19,143 nt of DNA from H111-94 sp034436045 (GTDB lineage Bacteria > Chloroflexota > Ktedonobacteria > Ktedonobacterales > Ktedonobacteraceae): assembly GCA_034436045.1 (NCBI GenBank), contig DAOTVZ010000006.1:1-19143 (forward strand), given 5' to 3'. Positions 14,903-19,143 of this stretch are shown here, piece by piece. Within the stretch, counting starts at the first letter, position 1; every line of letters starts with the position of its first letter. The notes under the pieces were generated by a model. That model worked only from the letters and a program-made list of their open reading frames with translations. It ran no database searches and had not been told where the DNA came from. The position numbers and the translations under genes were made by a program.

Positions 14903-15080
14903 GAGATATTTATTCCTACATTTATAGATAGAGTTGCCATCCTGACTAAACAAAACGAAGAGTGATCGCTGTTTGGCAACGCACGAGTAACGTAAACCTT
15001 CCCCCATCCTTACTGTAGTAGCCATCTAGCAAAGCTGTCAAGCAACAGGTAAAAATGTACCAATACAAATTTTGTTAAGG

Positions 15081-15124
15081 AAGAGCCAGTTGTTCCTGAG
15101 CGCACCCAGGAACAACTGGCTCTT
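15081..15124. terminator. Bidirectional terminator at the end of the virion-like operon
   Basis: An 18-bp perfect stem (arms 15081-15098 and 15107-15124) with an 8-nt loop; the plus-strand side runs straight into TTT. It lies 12 nt beyond the last gene of the minus-strand operon and would isolate it from the Pro-Thr-rich gene. Confidence 0.85.
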
Positions 15125-15135
15125 TTTCAGCGTCA

Positions 15136-15576
15136 TCACGCCTCGACCAGTTCGATTTGCACTTCGTAGCTGAGTGCGGGCGCGTTGCCGGTGGCGAGCG
15201 GCACTTGCTGGCTGTGCAGGTCGTAGATGGTTTCTTGATAGCTATCGAAGTGGACGGTGACGGGGCTGGCGTTGAGCGGGTCGCTGTACTGAATGGTGTT
15301 GCCCGCCGAATTGATATAGGAAGTGCGCAAGGCGTCGCGGTACTGCTGGCCCGTCAGGCCGGTGGGGGTGCCGTCGTAGCGCAGCAGATCATTTTTGCAG
15401 AGGATGACCATGCTCCAGGTGCGTCGGCCTGGCCCCAGGTCTACGTAGGAGATGTCGCCGTCGGCACGGGTGATGGCTTTGCGGATGCGCGGCTGTTTCA
15501 TATGGTACGATCCTGGTTTCACGAAGTAGCCCGTGCCATCCAGGATAAGCTGGCAATCAATGCCGATGGTGGCCAT
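15136..15576 (-). CDS. Putative phage-like tail/structural protein
   Basis: 146 aa, cytoplasmic, no signal or membrane segment. It opens MATIGIDCQLILDGTGYFVK, and the rest is beta-rich with short turns (RRTWSMVILCKNDLLRYDG, SPVTVHFDSYQETIYDL, ALSYEVQIELVEA), in the style of small siphophage or myophage tail proteins. I do not recognise a specific family. It is the last gene of the operon: its ATG lies 4 nt after the stop of the preceding gene, with GAGAGG as ribosome binding site inside the end of that gene, so the two are translationally linked. The stop is followed by an 18-bp terminator stem. The structural role is inferred mostly from neighbours. Confidence 0.7.
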   Translation of the reverse strand: MATIGIDCQLILDGTGYFVKPGSYHMKQPRIRKAITRADGDISYVDLGPGRRTWSMVILCKNDLLRYDGTPTGLTGQQYRDALRTSYINSAGNTIQYSDPLNASPVTVHFDSYQETIYDLHSQQVPLATGNAPALSYEVQIELVEA

Positions 15577-15580
15577 GTTC

Positions 15581-16006
15581 CTATGCCTCTCCTTGCGCTA
15601 CGGCACGGCGGCGTCCGCGTCGTTTACCGCGTGTATTGTTCGGCTCTATCTCCCCGCTCGCGGACTCATAACTGCTTGCCGGACTATCCGCTGCGTGTAC
15701 TTCCTCACGATAATTCTCATCCATGCGGTCGCGGATGCTGACGACATCACCCTCGACCGTAATATGGATACCGCGCCGTTTCAGCGAACTACAGATGACG
15801 GTGATGGCCTGATCGAGACGTGTATTCTCCCGTTCCAGCACGCCGATGCGATCATGCAGAGTTTGAATTTCGTGTTGCAGAGCGTTGATGACGCGCTCCT
15901 GCACCTCGTTCACCGTTTGCGCGAAGCCGCGCCGGTATGCGACCAGCCCGCCGATGACGAGACCAAACGTCATTAAGACGTTGAAAAAGGTTAATGGATC
16001 GGGCAT
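15581..16006 (-). CDS. One-TM coiled-coil protein of the virion-like operon
   Basis: 141 aa. Residues about 5-24 (LTFFNVLMTFGLVIGGLVAY) form a single N-terminal membrane helix followed by RRG. Residues about 28-75 form a coiled coil (VNEVQERVINALQHEIQTLH, DRIGVLERENTRLDQAI). The tail is acidic/polar, then ends very basic (RGKRRGRRRAVAQ). Size and plan recall small phage membrane proteins such as XhlA-like lysis helpers, but no lysin is adjacent and holins usually have more helices. AAGGG lies 9-10 nt before the ATG. It lies between the adaptor-like and tail-like genes with gaps of 38 and 4 nt. A membrane tether for the particle, or a lysis accessory, are both possible. Confidence 0.75.
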   Translation of the reverse strand: MPDPLTFFNVLMTFGLVIGGLVAYRRGFAQTVNEVQERVINALQHEIQTLHDRIGVLERENTRLDQAITVICSSLKRRGIHITVEGDVVSIRDRMDENYREEVHAADSPASSYESASGEIEPNNTRGKRRGRRRAVAQGEA

Positions 16007-16044
16007 AAAATGTTTCCCTTCTAAGCGTGATAGGTGTTGGGTCC

Positions 16045-17208
16045 TTACAGACGTGGCCAGCGCACGGGAATGTCGCCCCAGTGGACGCGCGCGCTGCTGG
16101 CAAAGTCGCGTTGCTGCTTGATTTCCTGTAACCGCGTCTCGAATTGGGTGTGACGCATCTGCGCGGTAGCGAGCCAGGAACTGGGGATGTGGGTATCATC
16201 GACGTGATCGCGTACCGTCCCATCCTGAAAGATGAAGTTATCGTTGGTCGGTACCTGGTAGGCGAACATGGCGTAAGCGGTGGCTCCCAGCACGATGATG
16301 TCGCGGTGTACTTCCGGGATGGTTGAGCCGTTGCTATCCAGTTGGTGTTTGGTGGCGTAGAAGATGCGCATGACCTGCTGGTTATCTGGCGGCAGCTCGT
16401 TGCTGTTCAGTTTGAGTGTGAAGCTCGGTGCAACCGTGCCGCTGGGACTGAGGCCCACGCCGATAGCGCCCTGTGCGCCCAGGTTGCCCCCATTTGCCAG
16501 GGCGGTGCTGCTATCAAACAGGTTGGAATACTCGGCGAAATCGCGCTCGTTGGGCGGCCAGAGCATGATACCAGAGGTATTGACCGCTGGGGGCTGTGGT
16601 TTGCCGATGAGCGCGCTATCGGGACTGCTATCCAGGTAGCTCGTGCTGCTGTTATCAGCGATAGTTGTTAGCAGGTACAGCGTACTGCCGCCGACCTGAC
16701 TGCGGTAGAGATTGCGTCCAAGCACGTTATTGGTTGCTGTGCCTGGCAATGGCCCCGCTATTGGCCCGATTGGCAGTGCGGAGAGTTGCACGCTCTGCTT
16801 GCCGCTGCTGGTCGTCACGCTGGTGAGAGGTGAGGGTGTTGTTTCGCCACCTTGCGAGAGGAAGGTGACGACGTATTGATAAGTGCCGATGCCGAGCGCG
16901 TTGCCGTTCTGTGCCTGTGCGCTCATGCCCGCAGGCGGTGGGCTGAACGCGGAGCCGTAGGCTTGCAGAGGATAGATGATGCGCTCGATCCACCAGACAG
17001 GATAGCTGGCGTTCCAGGGTGTGGGATAAGGATAGGTGCGCTGATAGGGCTGCGTGGTCATATCAGTGTAGACAATGTTGGGGTAATAGTGTGAGTAGCG
17101 GTCTACGGCCTTGTCGATAGCGCGGTCAATGTCGCTGGTGGCCCAGCGTTGCGCGCTGTTATCGAACAGGTCCTGGCGCACCGCCGTTTCAATATCGCTG
17201 AGCAGCAT
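16045..17208 (-). CDS. Phage adaptor-like (head-tail connector) protein with inserted fibronectin-like domain
   Basis: 387 aa. The N-terminus LSDIETAVRQDLFD, RWATSDIDRAIDKAVDRYSH resembles the helical start of phage head-tail adaptor/connector proteins, and the C-terminal third (VHRDIIVLGATAYAMFAYQV to the helix RHTQFETRLQEIKQQRDFA) continues a helical core of that type. Between them, residues about 92-212 form a beta-sandwich-like insert: GTYQYVVTF, GGETTPSP, QVSL-like strands, RNLYRSQVGGSTLYLLTTIA and TSYLDSSPDSALIGK. This pattern is common in phage decoration and tail proteins. In a virion it would join head and tail; whether this particle has a head is unknown. AAGGG lies 8 nt before the ATG, and the upstream gene ends 13 nt before. 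The family assignment is from pattern memory. Confidence 0.72.
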   Translation of the reverse strand: MLLSDIETAVRQDLFDNSAQRWATSDIDRAIDKAVDRYSHYYPNIVYTDMTTQPYQRTYPYPTPWNASYPVWWIERIIYPLQAYGSAFSPPPAGMSAQAQNGNALGIGTYQYVVTFLSQGGETTPSPLTSVTTSSGKQSVQLSALPIGPIAGPLPGTATNNVLGRNLYRSQVGGSTLYLLTTIADNSSTSYLDSSPDSALIGKPQPPAVNTSGIMLWPPNERDFAEYSNLFDSSTALANGGNLGAQGAIGVGLSPSGTVAPSFTLKLNSNELPPDNQQVMRIFYATKHQLDSNGSTIPEVHRDIIVLGATAYAMFAYQVPTNDNFIFQDGTVRDHVDDTHIPSSWLATAQMRHTQFETRLQEIKQQRDFASSARVHWGDIPVRWPRL

Positions 17209-17221
17209 GATGGTTTCCCTT

Positions 17222-17815
17222 TTAGATGATATAGCCGTAGGTGTAGAGCGTTACCACGCATGTACCGCCGTTGGCCTTGATGTCGATGTTGCCGTTAGCA
17301 TCAAGGCTGAGCAGACCGGTGTCATTCATATAGCCGTTGGCAACGGCCAGGTTGCCAATGGTGACGTAGGCTCCGATGTTGCTGGCACCATGCGGCGCGA
17401 GTTGAATATATGCACCCACCGTCGCGCTGGTGAAGTATGCTTTATAGATCACGCCGAGCGCGCCGTTGGGAATGCCACTATAACTGTTTACCAGCGTAAA
17501 CGTCTGCGTGCTGTTGGCGGCGATGTTGACGCTGTTGAGTTGCTGATAGCCTGGCACGAAGGTGATGCGCCCGGCAGGTGGCGAGGGATAGGTACCCGCT
17601 CCGTTGGGGAACATCGCCACAATCACCGCGTCCTGCGGGTTATGCTCGTCGAAGAACAGAATGGCACACCACGCGCCGGGTTGCGCCGAGGTGCCATCCC
17701 CCGTATTGGCGACAGGCAGTCCCGTCAATACGCTGGATGTAGCCTCAAGCAGCAGCACGGATGCGCTATACGTGGTCGGGTCGAAACTCTGAAGAATACC
17801 GCGTTTGATAATCAT
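17222..17815 (-). CDS. Putative baseplate/tail protein: OB-fold-like plus beta-rich tip domain
   Basis: 197 aa from the ATG at 17815 (MIIKRGILQSFDP), with AGGGA about 8-9 nt upstream. An in-frame ATG at 17902 would translate a palindromic repeat and is rejected. Residues about 3-68 (KRGILQSFDPTTYSASVLLL, then GAWCAILFFDEHNPQDAVIV, AMF) follow the strand pattern of the OB-fold at the base of phage spike or baseplate proteins, where the same G-x-V/I-x-S-x-D-P opening is common. Residues about 85-197 are Gly/Asn/Thr-rich beta sequence (YSGIPNGALGVIYKAYFTSA, LSLDANGNIDIKANGG, VTLYTYGYII) like fibre-tip or receptor-binding domains. No cysteine pairs or membrane segment. It is preceded by a repeat-filled gap and followed 13 nt later by the adaptor-like gene. 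The structural reading is inference. Confidence 0.7.
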   Translation of the reverse strand: MIIKRGILQSFDPTTYSASVLLLEATSSVLTGLPVANTGDGTSAQPGAWCAILFFDEHNPQDAVIVAMFPNGAGTYPSPPAGRITFVPGYQQLNSVNIAANSTQTFTLVNSYSGIPNGALGVIYKAYFTSATVGAYIQLAPHGASNIGAYVTIGNLAVANGYMNDTGLLSLDANGNIDIKANGGTCVVTLYTYGYII

Positions 17816-17837
17816 GATCTTGTCCCTGTACCCATCC

Positions 17838-17976
17838 GTAGGGGTGTGATTCATCACACCCCGCTCGCCTGCTGCTCCCAGGGAGTGATGATGAAAGTTC
17901 ATACCAGAATCTGGGCATTACCTCTACGAGGTATTCCGCCGATTTCGGTTGTTACAATTCATCATCACACCCCTAC
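17838..17976. repeat. 139-bp intergenic segment with 13-bp terminal inverted repeats
   Basis: GTAGGGGTGTGAT (17838-17850) recurs inverted as ATCACACCCCTAC (17964-17976). The left end is itself a palindrome (GGTGTGAT-TC-ATCACACC, within 17838-17862); the right end is only a half palindrome. It sits exactly in the gap between two operon genes (17816-17999). No internal coding is seen. It could be a MITE- or REP-pair-like insertion. Confidence 0.6.
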
Positions 17977-17999
17977 AGATGACCAATTTGATCGTGCAA

Positions 18000-18290
18000 T
18001 CAGGCGTCGTCGCTGGCGGAGCCGGGATTAGCGATGTTGTCTGCGCCGGTGCCGTTGTGGAAACTGCTGGCGGTGTAGCTGGTGCCGAGCAAGGTGTTGA
18101 GTGCGCTGGCGATGTTGGCGAAGGTTTGCGTGCCCGATGGGTCTACGCGCACAAAGGTACCGTCCTGTGGCAGATTGCCGTCGGCGGTCAGTTGCACGAT
18201 TGCCATTGTGCGCGGGTTGAGGTAGGAGCCAATGGGAGCGACCTGACCACCGTTGTAGCGGCCATAGGTCAGTTCGAGCAAATCTAGCAT
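18000..18290 (-). CDS. Small hypothetical protein of the virion-like operon (96 aa)
   Basis: 96 aa, start at 18290 with AAGGA 8 nt before the ATG. The sequence MLDLLELTYGRYNGGQVAPI, GSYLNPRTMAIVQLTADGNL, PQDGTFVRVDPSGTQTFANI, then LNTLLGTSYTASSFHNG is beta-strand and turn rich, ending in a disordered Ala/Asp/Ser tail. No signal peptide, membrane helix or cysteine. I do not recognise the family. It is flanked on both sides by palindromic-repeat gaps but kept in the orientation of its neighbours, which argues that the repeats have not broken the operon's reading frames. A small structural or assembly role is a guess from context. Confidence 0.7.
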   Translation of the reverse strand: MLDLLELTYGRYNGGQVAPIGSYLNPRTMAIVQLTADGNLPQDGTFVRVDPSGTQTFANIASALNTLLGTSYTASSFHNGTGADNIANPGSASDDA

Positions 18291-18339
18291 GGGATATTCC
18301 TTTCTCTATCGAATGTGATAATCGGATCAAACGAAGAAA

Positions 18340-18509
18340 CATGCGGTAGGGGCGTGATTGATCACGCCCTGCGCGCCCGTCAAATCTCTCTCGGAGCGTA
18401 GTGAAGAAAAATTTTCCTCGAAACCATGCGGTAGGGGCGTGATTGATCACGCCCTGCGCGTCCGTCAATCCTCTCTCAGAGAGAGGTGAAGAAAATTTTC
18501 CGCCGAAGC
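18340..18509. repeat. 85-bp tandem repeat (two full units) with internal palindromes
   Basis: Units 18340-18424 and 18425-18509 are near identical, and a third begins at 18510. Each opens CATGCGGTAGG, contains the palindrome GGGCGTGAT-TG-ATCACGCCC (full 24-nt cores with leading GTAG at 18346-18369 and 18431-18454), then CTGCGCG(C/T)CCGTCAA, a CTCTCTC run, and an AT-rich GTGAAGAAAA...TTTTCC. The array fills the gap between the 96-aa gene and the partial virion-like gene. The frame open across it on the minus strand is repeat-derived and not a gene. Confidence 0.85.
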
Positions 18510-18515
18510 CATGCC

Positions 18516-18587
18516 GTAGGGGCGTGATCAATCACGCCCTGCGCGCGGCACGACGGACGGGCAGGGCGTGATCAATCACGCCCCTAC
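18516..18587. repeat. Inverted pair of palindromic repeats
   Basis: The third copy of the palindrome (18516-18539) has GATCAATC at its centre where the first two have GATTGATC. A fourth copy lies in opposite orientation at 18564-18587 and ends CCCCTAC. The two face each other across 24 nt that include GCGCGC and CGGACGGGCAGG, so the 72-bp block could fold as one cruciform or as two hairpins. It lies 53 nt beyond the stop of the partial virion-like gene and could act as its transcript 3' end. Confidence 0.75.
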
Positions 18588-18639
18588 GAGAGCGCCGAAT
18601 CTCGTCGCTGCCGGGTGGCGGAACTTGTTCATGTGCAGG

Positions 18640-19143
18640 CTAGTACTCAACACCTTTGATTGTGGCGATCCAGGTGTTGGTGGCGGAAGAGTTGAAGAAG
18701 AGCAACAGACCGCTGGCGCTGCCTTTGGGAAGAATGTAGATGCTGTTGTTGCTCAAGAGATCGCAGGCGGTGTAGTTGCCTGCCGCCTGCACGCCTTCCA
18801 GAATGGTGTTGCTGACCGGTGGCGTCAGGTTGGTGTTGGTGTAGGTGGCGGAAGCCACACTGGTGGGCGTTGCGCCGGGCATGGCGTTGGTGATGACGGC
18901 GGGAGTGCCGAGTGCCGGGTCGATGTTGCTCAGCGCCAGGAAGAACATAGCGTAGCCAGTACAGAATATTCTGATCGAGTAAACCAGAATGCTCTTGCCG
19001 GAGTTCGCCGGATTGAAGAGCGACAGGCCCAGGTTGACGTTGCCGACGGGACTTTGCTGCTCGCCCGTGCTATACACAAAGCCCTGTCCGGCGGCGATGT
19101 AGGCGCGTACCTGGTCAGAGCTTGCTACAGGTGTGGCCGCGCC
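18640..19143 (-). CDS. Putative phage-like virion or fibre protein (C-terminal 167 residues; 5' end outside window)
   Basis: The minus-strand frame is open from the window edge to the TAG at 18640-18642. A GTG at 19077 is an internal codon rather than the start, since the 22 codons before it (ending VRAYIAAGQGF) are in the same style. The visible part is beta-rich: STGEQQSPVGNVNLGLSLFN, PANSGKSILVYSIRIF, then NIDPALGTPAVITNAMPGAT, a Thr/Ser-rich stretch, and IYILPKGSASGLLLFFNSSA, WIATIKGVEY. The pattern (N-P-A-x-S-G-K-x-x-L-V-Y-S, D-P-A-L-G-T) recalls uncharacterised virion proteins of environmental phages. The final ~20 residues form a typical beta-hairpin end. It is the first visible gene of the minus-strand operon and is followed by 349 nt of repeats. 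Confidence 0.75.
   Translation of the reverse strand, partial: GAATPVASSDQVRAYIAAGQGFVYSTGEQQSPVGNVNLGLSLFNPANSGKSILVYSIRIFCTGYAMFFLALSNIDPALGTPAVITNAMPGATPTSVASATYTNTNLTPPVSNTILEGVQAAGNYTACDLLSNNSIYILPKGSASGLLLFFNSSATNTWIATIKGVEY

Noticed and set aside
17816..17902. N-terminal extension of the OB-fold-like protein (start at 17902)
   Set aside because: It would translate a palindromic repeat and has no ribosome binding site; the ATG at 17815 has one and begins with family-like sequence.
17111..18031. 306-aa plus-strand frame
   Set aside because: It lies antisense to three operon genes and a repeat gap, with no domain sense or ribosome binding site; a shadow of GC-biased codons.
18028..18531. 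167-aa minus-strand frame
   Set aside because: It runs through the palindromic repeats and out of frame over the 96-aa gene; its sequence is repeat-derived (RGLTDAQGVINHAPTAWFRG).
18340..18587. CRISPR-like array
   Set aside because: The palindromes are regularly spaced, but the intervening sequence is itself repeated and one copy is inverted. No cas genes are present. It is a tandem/palindromic repeat, not a CRISPR.
1..19143. tRNA or rRNA genes
   Set aside because: No tRNA cloverleaf signals (such as a GGTTCGAATCC-type T-arm near an acceptor stem) or rRNA-like stretches were seen by eye on either strand.

Overview
The window looks like chromosomal DNA of a filamentous, actinomycete-like member of the Chloroflexota (class Ktedonobacteria is my best guess). 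This rests on the gene mix and on recalled family resemblance, not on a search: an M1 peptidase with HEAT repeats, many orphan regulators, a lone sugar-ABC ATPase, Pro-Thr-rich surface proteins, Q-rich zinc-ribbon proteins, and short palindromic repeats of the GTAGGGGCGTGAT type.

Layout. 1-195 (minus) is the start of a small coiled-coil protein with its own promoter. 306-2978 (plus) encodes an M1 aminopeptidase starting at TTG, followed by a zinc-ribbon/coiled-coil protein (3052-3567) and a strong hairpin. 3657-4805 (minus) is a YbdK-type carboxylate-amine ligase and 5032-5418 (minus) a cytidine deaminase. 5682-6380 (plus) is an orphan OmpR-type response regulator. 6682-7632 joins a GGDEF-like domain without its signature to a C-terminal MshEN-like half-domain, and 7864-8085 is a small excisionase-type HTH protein. 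8199-9266 (minus) is an HTH plus GAF-like regulator. 9718-10653 (plus) is a SAM methyltransferase with a promoter and leader hairpin. 10734-10967 (minus) is a 77-aa conserved-looking hypothetical. A 619-nt regulatory region rich in CAATGTT boxes precedes a MalK/UgpC/MsiK-type ATPase (11587-12696). Next come an SRPBCC protein with a C-terminal membrane anchor (12918-13499) and, on the minus strand, a Pro-Thr-rich membrane protein (13565-14902). Most convergent gene pairs are separated by long perfect hairpins.

The last 4 kb (15136 to the window edge, minus) differs. It is a tightly spaced run of six genes that read as virion or tail-like structural proteins: a partial beta-rich virion-like protein, a 96-aa protein, an OB-fold-like plus beta-rich protein, an adaptor-like protein with an inserted fibronectin-like domain, a one-TM coiled-coil protein, and a tail-like protein. 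No terminase, portal, capsid, integrase or lysis gene is in view, so prophage, gene-transfer agent or particle island cannot be told apart. Palindromic repeats occupy two intergenic gaps of this run: an 85-bp tandem array with an inverted copy (18340-18587), and a 139-bp segment bounded by inverted repeats (17838-17976). One palindrome differs from the others by paired base changes that keep the stem.

I do not see a complete, demonstrably new system. The best leads are the particle-like operon with its palindromes, the degenerate GGDEF-MshEN protein, and the CAATGTT operator cluster.
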